Assembly: GCA_944376785.1 (NCBI GenBank)
Contig: CALWDV010000065.1
Span: forward strand, 1 to 6,061
Reading direction: 5' to 3'
Length of the DNA: 6,061 bases
Source: an uncultured Clostridia bacterium
Lineage (GTDB): Bacteria > Bacillota > Clostridia > Christensenellales > UBA1242
Part shown: one piece after another, positions 1-5,924 of the stretch
Layout of the letters: each line of letters begins with the position of its first letter
Numbering within the stretch: the stretch's first letter is position 1
Notes under the pieces: generated by a model
What the model was told of the DNA's origin: nothing
The model's input: only the letters and a program-made list of their open reading frames with translations
The model's database searches: none
Made by a program: the position numbers and the translations under genes

Positions 1-383
1 AACAGATTAATGGAATGGTTTTAGAATTATTTATTGATAGTCCAAATGGCATTTCAATAAATGATTGTGAAAAAGTTTCAAAAGCATTAGATGAGCCATT
101 AGATGAATTAAATCCAACAAACGACGTGCCTTATTCATTAAATGTTTCGTCTTTGGGACTTGACAGACCAATTACCACAGAATATCAATTAAACAAATAT
201 AAAGGGGAAGAGGTTGAATTAAAATTTTATAAACCTTTAATGCCTTATAACAAAAAAAATATTATTGCAGTTTTATCTGACTGGAATGAAGAATCAATTA
301 TTGTTTTAATTAAAGAAGATAATAATTTGTTAACTATACCAAGAAAAACTATTGCACAAATTGTGCCAATTATAAAATTTTAA
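1..383 (+). CDS. rimP: Ribosome maturation factor RimP (5' end outside window)
   Basis: RimP binds the free 30S subunit and helps its late maturation in the cytoplasm. The reading frame is already open at the left edge (codons from base 3 read QING before the Met at base 15), so that Met is internal. Compared with the usual length of about 150 residues, some 30 to 35 N-terminal residues are missing. The visible part holds the end of the N-terminal alpha/beta domain, with the family's LFIDSPNGISINDCEKVSKA stretch, then the signature VSSLGLDRP encoded at 144-170, then the C-terminal SH3-like barrel up to IVPIIKF. The signature usually reads VSSPG; here Leu replaces Pro. The gene ends in TAA 11 bases before nusA, the position it holds in many bacteria. 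Identity is secure from motif plus context. Confidence 0.95.
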   Translation, partial: QINGMVLELFIDSPNGISINDCEKVSKALDEPLDELNPTNDVPYSLNVSSLGLDRPITTEYQLNKYKGEEVELKFYKPLMPYNKKNIIAVLSDWNEESIIVLIKEDNNLLTIPRKTIAQIVPIIKF

Positions 384-387
384 GGAG
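382..387 (+). promoter_or_regulatory. Ribosome binding site of nusA
   Basis: AAGGAG overlaps the last bases of the rimP stop codon and lies 7 bases before the ATG at 395. The overlap with the upstream stop suggests translational coupling between rimP and nusA. Confidence 0.85.
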
Positions 388-394
388 AAATATA

Positions 395-1528
395 ATGATA
401 AATAAAGATTTTTTTCAAGCATTAAATGATTTAGAAATTCAAAAAGGAATTAATAAGGAATTTTTTATTGATGCTTTGGAAGCAGCATTAACTAGTGCTT
501 ATAAAAAGAATTTTGGTGAAGCAAAAAGTGCTTCTGTTAAATTGAATCCAGAAAAAAACAGTATAAAAGTTTATTCTTTTAAAACCGTTGTTGATGAAGT
601 TTTAGATCCTGATAAAGAAATTTCATTAGCCGATGCAAAATTAATTAAAAAAAGCTACAAAGTTGGTGATGTTGTTCAACAAGAAGAAACTCCAAAAAAT
701 TTTGGTAGAATTGCTGCACAAACTGCAAAACAAGTTGTTATGCAACGACTTAGAGAAGCTGAACGTGAAAAAATAATGAGTGAAGTTAGCACAAAACAAG
801 ATGAACTTTTAACTGTTGTTGTTAGACGTGTTGAAGGTGAAAATGTTTATGTTGATTTGGGTATTACACAAGTTGAAGGTGTTTTAGGACCAAAAGACAG
901 AATACCAGGCGAAAAATATACTGTTAATAGCAGAATTAAAGTTTACGTTAAACAAGTTAAAGAATCTTATAATATGCCATATGTTCAACTAACCAGAACA
1001 AATGCTGGTTTTGTTAAGAAACTATTTGAAATTGAAGTTCCTGAAATTCAAACCGGTGAAGTTGAAATTAAAGGCGTTGTTAGAGAAGCTGGTTACAGAA
1101 CTAAAATTGCTGTAACAACAAAAAATCCTTCACTTGATGCTGTTGGTGCTTGTGTTGGAAATAAAGGAATGCGTGTTAATGCCATTGTTAGTGAACTAAA
1201 TGGTGAAAAAATTGATATTATTCCTTGGAGTGAAAATCCAGCAGAATTTATTGCTGCAGCATTAAGTCCTGCAACTGTTTTACATGTTAGCACCAATTTG
1301 CTTGAAAAAACTAGTTTAGCAGTTGTTCCTGACGACAAGCTTTCACTTGCTATTGGTAAAAGTGGTCAAAATGTTAGATTGGCTGCAAAATTAACAAATT
1401 GGAAAATTGATGTTAAAGCAAAATCAGCTGTACCTTCATTAAGTTTAGATAGTGATGAAAATGAAGAAAAAACAAACAATTTTGATAATTTGTTTGATAA
1501 TGAAGATGCTTTTGGTGATTTAAACTAA
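395..1528 (+). CDS. nusA: Transcription termination/antitermination factor NusA
   Basis: NusA binds RNA polymerase near the RNA exit channel and modulates pausing, intrinsic termination and antitermination. Domains in order: N-terminal polymerase-binding domain (about residues 1-130, with the conserved FGRIAAQTAKQVVMQRLREA at 103-122); S1 domain (about 135-202, VYVDLG.TQVEGVLGP); KH1 (about 203-285) with GNKG at 255-258 followed by MRVNAIVSELNGEKIDII; KH2 (about 286-345) with GKSG at 321-324 followed by QNVRLAAKL. Both GXXG RNA-binding loops are intact. After residue 346 there is only a 30-residue Asp/Glu/Asn-rich tail; the C-terminal AR1/AR2 repeats of E. coli NusA are absent, as is usual in Firmicutes, and the 377-residue length fits that group. 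ATG is chosen because AAGGAG stands 7 bases upstream and the protein begins at the normal family N-terminus. Confidence 0.98.
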   Translation: MINKDFFQALNDLEIQKGINKEFFIDALEAALTSAYKKNFGEAKSASVKLNPEKNSIKVYSFKTVVDEVLDPDKEISLADAKLIKKSYKVGDVVQQEETPKNFGRIAAQTAKQVVMQRLREAEREKIMSEVSTKQDELLTVVVRRVEGENVYVDLGITQVEGVLGPKDRIPGEKYTVNSRIKVYVKQVKESYNMPYVQLTRTNAGFVKKLFEIEVPEIQTGEVEIKGVVREAGYRTKIAVTTKNPSLDAVGACVGNKGMRVNAIVSELNGEKIDIIPWSENPAEFIAAALSPATVLHVSTNLLEKTSLAVVPDDKLSLAIGKSGQNVRLAAKLTNWKIDVKAKSAVPSLSLDSDENEEKTNNFDNLFDNEDAFGDLN

Positions 1529-1533
1529 TTTAT

Positions 1534-1540
1534 AAGGTGA
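1534..1540 (+). promoter_or_regulatory. Ribosome binding site of ylxR
   Basis: AAGGTGA ends 3 bases before the ATG at 1544, inside the 15-base nusA-ylxR gap. The spacing is short measured from the end of the match, but normal (about 6 bases) measured from the GG core. Confidence 0.7.
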
Positions 1541-1543
1541 AAA

Positions 1544-1816
1544 ATGATTAATAAAAAACAACCAACTCGAACATGCATTGCATGTAGAAAACAAAACGAT
1601 AAAAATAATTTAATTAGAATTGTTAAAAGTGGTGATTCCATTAAATTAGATTTAACAGGAAAATTAAATGGCCGTGGAGCATATATTTGTAACGATATTA
1701 ATTGCATTGAAAAATGCATTAAATCAAAAGCTTTAAATCGTGCATTTTCCATGAATGTTGAACCGGATGTTTATGCAAAAATAAAGGAGGATTTCCTTGC
1801 AGGAAACAATAAATAA
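1544..1816 (+). CDS. ylxR: YlxR/RnpM family RNA-binding protein (DUF448)
   Basis: This is a small basic protein of the YlxR family; the Bacillus subtilis member has been renamed RnpM because it binds the RNase P RNA and modulates RNase P activity. Family hallmarks are visible: PTRTCIACR at residues 7-15 and NGRGAYIC at 42-49, followed by C..C...C spacing at 49, 54 and 58, and the terminal helix KALNRAFSM at 62-70. The length of 90 residues is typical. It sits between nusA and ylxQ as in most Firmicutes, which supports the call. Cysteines at 11, 14, 49 and 54 could form a metal site; that is inference only. Its 3' end overlaps the next gene by 20 bases, so the two are probably translationally coupled. 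Confidence 0.95.
   Translation: MINKKQPTRTCIACRKQNDKNNLIRIVKSGDSIKLDLTGKLNGRGAYICNDINCIEKCIKSKALNRAFSMNVEPDVYAKIKEDFLAGNNK
1784..1790 (+). promoter_or_regulatory. Strong ribosome binding site deciding the TTG start of the ylxQ-like gene
   Basis: AAGGAGG, a near-perfect Shine-Dalgarno sequence, lies inside the ylxR coding region and ends 6 bases before TTG at 1797. The reading frame has a stop at 1782-1784 just upstream and contains no ATG codon downstream, so this site and this TTG fix the start. Confidence 0.9.
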
Positions 1817-2102
1817 ATTAAAAACTTATTTGGGTTTTTCAGTTAAAAGTAATTCAATAATATTTGGTTATGATAATATTTTAAAAACCAGAAAAAAATT
1901 GGATGTAGTAATTTTTTGCAGTTCAGCACAAGAAAAAATTATAAAACCAATTCTTAATTTAGAATTTAAGTGCGTTAAATTAAAAGATTTAAAGTTAAGT
2001 GATTTATTAAATAGAGAAAATGTTAAAGTAATAGGAATTAAAAATTACAATTTAACAAAGGCAATACTTTCGTATAGTGAATTATTTGAAACATTAAATT
2101 AA
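1797..2102 (+). CDS. ylxQ: Diverged YlxQ-like protein, probable L7Ae/L30e-fold RNA-binding protein
   Basis: A 101-residue protein at the place where Firmicutes carry ylxQ, a ribosomal L7Ae-family paralogue that in characterised relatives binds kink-turn-like RNA. The layout fits: LKTYLGFSVKSNSIIFGYDN (residues 8-27) corresponds to the usual opening LLGLARRAGKLVSGED, then a helix and the strand DVVIFCSSA (36-44) corresponding to the LVLLA.DAS strand, then NVKVIGI (75-81) and a last helix. Length matches YlxQ. Key family residues are weak: the Arg-Ala-Gly of the opening and the Gly-Glu are mostly lost, and I do not see the GANEVTKA-type motif of classical L7Ae. The start is TTG, since there is no ATG in the frame. 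It overlaps ylxR by 20 bases. The call rests on synteny and overall pattern more than on diagnostic residues; RNA binding is not established here. Confidence 0.72.
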   Translation: MQETINKLKTYLGFSVKSNSIIFGYDNILKTRKKLDVVIFCSSAQEKIIKPILNLEFKCVKLKDLKLSDLLNRENVKVIGIKNYNLTKAILSYSELFETLN

Positions 2103-2109
2103 AGGGGTG
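2102..2109 (+). promoter_or_regulatory. Ribosome binding site deciding the TTG start of infB
   Basis: AAGGGGTG overlaps the ylxQ stop and ends 5 bases before TTG at 2115. The ylxQ TAA at 2100-2102 is in the same frame as infB, so infB cannot start further upstream. The first in-frame ATG is at 2565, with no Shine-Dalgarno sequence before it. Confidence 0.85.
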
Positions 2110-2114
2110 TTATA

Positions 2115-4595
2115 TTGGATAAAAATAAGCAACAAACAAAACCAGTGGTTGATTTCACAAATTTAAAATCATTAAATCAATTAATAACTGGAAATGAAAT
2201 TAACTCTTTTGCATCAGGTTTAAAAAAAGCTAAGCAAAATTTAGATGCGTTTTGCAAAAACTTAAAAGAAGTTTATGCAAAGAAAAAAGAAGATTTAGTT
2301 AAAATTCAAAAACAGGTTAATAGTGAGCAAAAAACAGCAACAACAAGAGTTGCTGACTTTAAGAATGCTCAAAATCAGGAAAAATCCCAAGTTTCAAATA
2401 ATTTAAAAAATAATGAAAGTAAAAATTTAAATAAATCAAATTCAAATACTTTTGATAATAAAAAGCCATTTAATAAAAATCAAAGTAACAATCAAGGTGA
2501 TAAAAAAGAAAATGGTGATAAAAAACAATTTTCAAAAGATTTTGGTGCAAAGAAACAAAATAATATGCGTCCACAAACAAATAACAATGGACCAAAACCA
2601 TTTGGTCAAAAAAGCACTTTTGTTCCACGTGGTGAAGTTATTAGTTTTGTTCCAAAGCCTGACAATAAAAAAGATAAAGATAAATCAAAGAAAAACTATG
2701 ACACCGAAAAGAAAGGTTTGAATATTAAAGCAAAAATAAGAATGGGTGTTGTTGATTTTAATGATGACGAAAACGAAGAAAGAATTGGAAGAGTTAGAGT
2801 TAAAAACAAAAAACAACCAAAAGTTGTTGTTCCAGAAAAAACAGAAATAACAAATGCTGTTATAACAACAGACAACTTAACAGTAAAAATTTTATCTGAA
2901 AAAATTGGTAAACCTGTTGCTGAAATTGTTAAAAAATTTATGTTACTTGGAATGATGCTAAATGTTAATAGTCCAATTGATTTTGCAACAGCAGAACTTG
3001 TTGCAAGTGAATTTGGAATAACATTAGAAAAAAATGTTGGAAAAACTGCCGAAGAAACATTGCTTGAAAATATTCATAACCGTGAAAATGTTAATCTTAA
3101 AAAACGTCCTCCAATTGTTACAGTTATGGGACACGTTGACCATGGTAAAACTACTTTGCTTGATGCAATTAAGAAAACAAATGTTATTAACACCGAGGCT
3201 GGTGGAATTACTCAACATATTGGAGCATATTCCGTTACTGTTAATGATAGAAGAATAACATTTATTGACACTCCTGGACACGAAGCTTTCACAGCAATGC
3301 GTGCTCGTGGTGCACAAGTAACAGATATTGCAGTTTTAGTTGTTGCTGCAAATGATGGAATAATGCCACAAACAATTGAAGCAATAAATCATATTAAAGC
3401 AGCAAATGTTCCAATGGTTGTTGCTATTAATAAAATAGATGTTCCAGAAGCAAACATTGAAAGAATAAAACAACAATTAACAGAACATGATGTTTTACCA
3501 GAAGAATGGGGTGGTGACACAATTTGTGTTCCTATTTCTGCAAAACAAGGTCAAAATATTGATAAATTGCTTGAAATGATTTTACTTGTTGCCGACATGG
3601 AAGATTTGAAAGCAAATTATGATGCACCTGCTGTTGGAACAGTTTTAGAAAGTAAAGTTGATCGTGGTAGAGGAATTGTTGCAACAATAATTGTTAGAGA
3701 AGGAACTTTAAAAATTGGTGACTACTTAATTTGTGGATTAAGCAGTGGTCGTGTTAGAGCAATGATGGACTACACAGGTAAAAACGTTGCAAAAGCTGAA
3801 CCTAGCATGGCTGTTTCTGTTGTTGGGTTAAATCAAGTGCCAGATGCTGGTGAACAAGCTTATGTTGTTGACGAAAAAATGGCAAAAGACATTTTGGCTG
3901 AACGTTTAACTAAAATTCAACAAGAAAAAGCTAAACAAAACAACGGAATGTCATTAGAAGATTTCTTACAACAATCTGCCGATAGTGAAATGAAAGTTTT
4001 AAAAATTATTATTAAAGCCGATGTTAAGGGAAGTGTTGAAGCTGTTAAACAAACACTTGAAAAAATTAGAAATGATGAAGTTAAAGTTCAATGCATTCAC
4101 AGTGGTGTTGGAAGTATTACAGAAAGTGACGTTGTTTTAGCAAAAGCTAGTAATGCAATAATTATTGGTTTTAATATTAAACCTGAAACAAAAGCTAAAA
4201 CTCTTGCTGATAGAAGTGATGTTGAAATTAAACTATATAAAATTATTTATGAAGCAGTAGATGAAATAACTGCAATTATAAATGGAATGCAAGCACCAAA
4301 ATTCGAAGAGAATGTTATTGGTCATGTTGAAATTAGAAAAATATTTAAGGTTAGTTCATTAGGAAACATTGCAGGTTGCTATGTTCTTGATGGTGTTGTT
4401 AACAGAAATTCACTAGTAAGATTAATTCGTGGTAAAGAAGTTGTTGCAACAACAACAATAGAATCATTACAACAAGGAAAAGATGATTCTAAACAAGTTA
4501 AAGCTGGATTTGAATGTGGTATTAGGCTTAAAAACTGTAATGATATTAAAGAAAATGATATTATTGAAGTTTATGAACAAGTACAAATTAATTAG
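2115..4595 (+). CDS. infB: Translation initiation factor IF-2
   Basis: IF2 is the GTPase that recruits fMet-tRNA to the 30S subunit and promotes 50S joining. The protein has 826 residues. Residues 1-70 are probably helical, and about 70-250 are a charged Asn/Lys-rich linker. One IF2N module is visible at about 254-305 (LTVKILSEKIGKPVAEIVKK...). The G domain begins near 334: GHVDHGKT (G1, 339-346), DTPGH (G3, 385-389), NKID (G4, 439-442), SAK (G5, 475-477). Domain II starts near 506, domain III near 626 (ADVKGSVEA), and domain IV near 710, with the conserved AGC (Cys755) and ECGI (800-803) of the fMet-tRNA-binding C2 barrel. All catalytic motifs are intact. The start is TTG at 2115; the next in-frame ATG would remove 150 residues. 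It is the only gene here ending in TAG. Confidence 0.98.
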   Translation: MDKNKQQTKPVVDFTNLKSLNQLITGNEINSFASGLKKAKQNLDAFCKNLKEVYAKKKEDLVKIQKQVNSEQKTATTRVADFKNAQNQEKSQVSNNLKNNESKNLNKSNSNTFDNKKPFNKNQSNNQGDKKENGDKKQFSKDFGAKKQNNMRPQTNNNGPKPFGQKSTFVPRGEVISFVPKPDNKKDKDKSKKNYDTEKKGLNIKAKIRMGVVDFNDDENEERIGRVRVKNKKQPKVVVPEKTEITNAVITTDNLTVKILSEKIGKPVAEIVKKFMLLGMMLNVNSPIDFATAELVASEFGITLEKNVGKTAEETLLENIHNRENVNLKKRPPIVTVMGHVDHGKTTLLDAIKKTNVINTEAGGITQHIGAYSVTVNDRRITFIDTPGHEAFTAMRARGAQVTDIAVLVVAANDGIMPQTIEAINHIKAANVPMVVAINKIDVPEANIERIKQQLTEHDVLPEEWGGDTICVPISAKQGQNIDKLLEMILLVADMEDLKANYDAPAVGTVLESKVDRGRGIVATIIVREGTLKIGDYLICGLSSGRVRAMMDYTGKNVAKAEPSMAVSVVGLNQVPDAGEQAYVVDEKMAKDILAERLTKIQQEKAKQNNGMSLEDFLQQSADSEMKVLKIIIKADVKGSVEAVKQTLEKIRNDEVKVQCIHSGVGSITESDVVLAKASNAIIIGFNIKPETKAKTLADRSDVEIKLYKIIYEAVDEITAIINGMQAPKFEENVIGHVEIRKIFKVSSLGNIAGCYVLDGVVNRNSLVRLIRGKEVVATTTIESLQQGKDDSKQVKAGFECGIRLKNCNDIKENDIIEVYEQVQIN
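2325..2745 (+). other. Low-complexity Asn/Lys/Gln linker region within infB
   Basis: The part of infB encoding about residues 71-210 is dominated by Asn, Lys, Gln, Asp and Ser codons, with runs such as NNLKNNESKNLNKSNSN and DKKENGDKKQ. At DNA level it is extremely A-rich on this strand. It is predicted to be unstructured and to tether the N-terminal segment to the IF2N and G domains. An island with a repeated Phe-Val-Pro (FVPRGEVISFVPKP, residues 169-182) stands out inside it. Confidence 0.8.
2496..2525 (+). repeat. Short direct repeat inside the infB linker
   Basis: The 12-base unit GGTGATAAAAAA occurs at 2496-2507 and again at 2514-2525, a period of 18 bases (six codons), giving GDKKENGDKK in the protein. 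It looks like simple duplication in a low-complexity linker and may be chance in such A-rich DNA. Confidence 0.5.
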
Positions 4596-4599
4596 AGGT
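4595..4599 (+). promoter_or_regulatory. Ribosome binding site of rbfA
   Basis: GAGGT begins on the last base of the infB TAG stop and ends 4 bases before the ATG at 4604. The overlap with the stop suggests that terminating ribosomes re-initiate on rbfA. Confidence 0.65.
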
Positions 4600-4603
4600 T
4601 TAT

Positions 4604-4969
4604 ATGAGAATTTTAAAAATTAACTCTGAAATTGAAAAAGCAATTAGTGAAATTATTACTTATGAATTAAAAAATCCTGCAATAACTGGCATTATTTCTG
4701 TTACAAAAGTTGATACAACTAACGATTTAGAATATTGCAAAGTTTACATTAGCATTTTCACGCCTAATGGTGATAAAGAAGAAGTGTTTAACCAAATTAA
4801 ACATTCTGCGGGATTTATTCGAAAAGAGTTATGCAATAAAGTGGATTTAAGAAAAGTTCCATATTTAACCTTTTATTTAGATGATAGTTTTGAATATGGA
4901 AACAAAATTGAATCAAAATTAGATGAAATAGAAAAATCTAGAAAGGAAATGGAAAATGGAAATAAATAA
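4604..4969 (+). CDS. rbfA: Ribosome-binding factor A
   Basis: RbfA is a single KH-like domain protein that binds the 30S subunit near the 5' helix of 16S rRNA and helps final maturation, notably during cold growth in E. coli. Family features run through the whole 121 residues: the N-terminal helix and ELKNP..TGIISVTKV (21-36), DLEYCKVYIS (41-50), the SAGFIRKEL segment (68-76, matching the Ala-x-Gly helix-kink-helix region), LRKVPYLTFYLDDSFEYG (82-99), and a charged terminal helix. Length is standard. ATG at 4604 gives the normal N-terminus. It follows infB by 8 bases and overlaps the next gene by 14. Confidence 0.97.
   Translation: MRILKINSEIEKAISEIITYELKNPAITGIISVTKVDTTNDLEYCKVYISIFTPNGDKEEVFNQIKHSAGFIRKELCNKVDLRKVPYLTFYLDDSFEYGNKIESKLDEIEKSRKEMENGNK
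4943..4947 (+). promoter_or_regulatory. Ribosome binding site of the nrnA-type gene
   Basis: AAGGA lies within the rbfA coding region, 8 bases before the ATG at 4956. A nearer ATG at 4949 is in the rbfA frame and leads directly into the rbfA stop, so 4956 is the start of the downstream gene. Confidence 0.7.
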
Positions 4970-5921
4970 AAATATTGTTAATAATCTTTTAAATTGTGAA
5001 AGAGTTGCAATATTTATTCATACTAATCCAGATGGGGATTGTTTGGGTTCTGCAAGTGCTTTAAAACAAGCACTTGTTTCATTAAATAAAACTGTTGATA
5101 TTTTTTCTGATTCGCTTATACCAGAAAACTATAATTTTATTAAATATGCAACAGAAATAAAACATGATGATAATGTTGATGGCTATGATTTGCATGTTGC
5201 TGTTGATTGCTCAGAAATTAAAAGAATTGGAAAGTATTCTAAATTTTTTAATAAAATAGATAACACAATTTGTATTGATCATCACAAAACCAGAGTTGAT
5301 TTTGCAAAAATTACACACAATGAAATTGTGTCAAGCACAGCATTAATAATTTATTATTATATTAAAGAAATAGCAAAAATGGACAAAGATATTGCGTGTG
5401 CACTTTATGCCGGAATTTCTTCTGATACGGGCTGTTTTATGCATTCTAACACAACAAGTTTAGAACATGAAATTTCTGCTGATTTAATTAATTATGGTTT
5501 TGATTTATATAATGCAAACGAAAATTTATTTAAATATACAACAATGGGTAAATTTGAATTAAATAAACGTGCATTAATGAGCGCAGAGTTTTTTGCAAAT
5601 GGCAAAGTTGGCATTTTTAAATTAACTCAAAAAGATATGATTGAGGCAAATGCTGATGAAAGTGACACAACAGGATTAGTTAATCAAATAACAAATGTTA
5701 ACACATGTGAAATAGGTATTATCATTTACGAAAAAGAAAAAGGTTTGTTTAGATGTAGTTTAAGAAGCAAAGGAAGAGTTGATGTTGCAAACATTGCAGA
5801 ACAATTTGGCGGTGGTGGACACGCAAATGCTGCTGGATGTAATATTTTTGGTGGTTTAAAAACTGCTGTTAATAAAATAAGTAGTGTTTGCATTAAAGAG
5901 ATTAACAAACTAGGATTGTAA
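4956..5921 (+). CDS. nrnA: DHH/DHHA1 phosphoesterase, NrnA-type (nanoRNase / pAp phosphatase)
   Basis: Enzymes of this family are Mn-dependent and cytoplasmic. They degrade RNA oligonucleotides of a few bases and/or dephosphorylate 3'-phosphoadenosine 5'-phosphate. The 321-residue length is typical. DHH domain motifs: HTNPDGDCLGS (His22, Asp26, Asp28), AVDCSE (Asp84), DHH at 108-110 followed by KT, and GISSDTGCF (Asp157), which together supply the metal ligands. The C-terminal DHHA1 domain shows SLRSKG (268-273) and the glycine loop GGGGHANAAG (285-294) that binds substrate. Every catalytic residue I look for is present, and the protein lacks the extra domains of full RecJ. Whether nanoRNA, pAp or c-di-nucleotide breakdown products are the main substrate cannot be told from sequence. 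Its position between rbfA and truB is known from many Firmicutes. It overlaps rbfA by 14 bases. Confidence 0.92.
   Translation: MEINKNIVNNLLNCERVAIFIHTNPDGDCLGSASALKQALVSLNKTVDIFSDSLIPENYNFIKYATEIKHDDNVDGYDLHVAVDCSEIKRIGKYSKFFNKIDNTICIDHHKTRVDFAKITHNEIVSSTALIIYYYIKEIAKMDKDIACALYAGISSDTGCFMHSNTTSLEHEISADLINYGFDLYNANENLFKYTTMGKFELNKRALMSAEFFANGKVGIFKLTQKDMIEANADESDTTGLVNQITNVNTCEIGIIIYEKEKGLFRCSLRSKGRVDVANIAEQFGGGGHANAAGCNIFGGLKTAVNKISSVCIKEINKLGL
5912..5915 (+). promoter_or_regulatory. Probable ribosome binding site of truB
   Basis: AGGA lies in the last codons of the nrnA-type gene, 9 bases before the ATG at 5925. It is the weakest match among the junctions, so coupling to the upstream stop 3 bases before the ATG may matter here. 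Confidence 0.5.
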
Positions 5922-5924
5922 TTT

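Noticed and set aside
252..259. Run of eight A bases in rimP, considered as a frameshift or slippage site
   Set aside because: The RimP frame is intact on both sides and long A runs are common here; no downstream pairing structure was evident.
391..396. TATAAT matching a -10 promoter element
   Set aside because: It includes the nusA start codon, has no -35 partner I trust, and such hexamers are expected by chance in DNA this AT-rich.
1093..1338. 81-codon open frame on the - strand opposite the NusA KH domains
   Set aside because: Shadow of the nusA codon pattern; the sense strand encodes intact KH motifs over its whole length.
1525..1752. 75-codon - strand frame across ylxR
   Set aside because: Antisense to the conserved YlxR motifs; its hydrophobic, Leu/Phe-rich look is what A-rich sense codons give on the opposite strand.
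2565..2567. In-frame ATG in infB, considered as an internal start like that giving the shorter IF2 forms in E. coli
   Set aside because: No Shine-Dalgarno sequence precedes it and it falls in the middle of the disordered linker.
2452..2721. 89-codon + strand frame inside the infB linker
   Set aside because: Lys/Ile-rich translation of a low-complexity A-rich stretch in another frame; the IF2 frame continues unbroken.
3034..3258. 74-codon + strand frame overlapping the infB G1 motif
   Set aside because: Out-of-frame shadow of conserved IF2 codons.
3024..3317. 97-codon open frame on the - strand opposite the infB G-domain region
   Set aside because: It lies fully antisense to the most conserved part of IF2, reads as a Ser/Asn/Cys-rich shadow with no family resemblance, and has no ribosome binding site I can recognise.
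5726..5908. 60-codon - strand frame opposite the DHHA1 region
   Set aside because: Its Pro run is the reverse complement of the conserved glycine loop of the NrnA-type protein.
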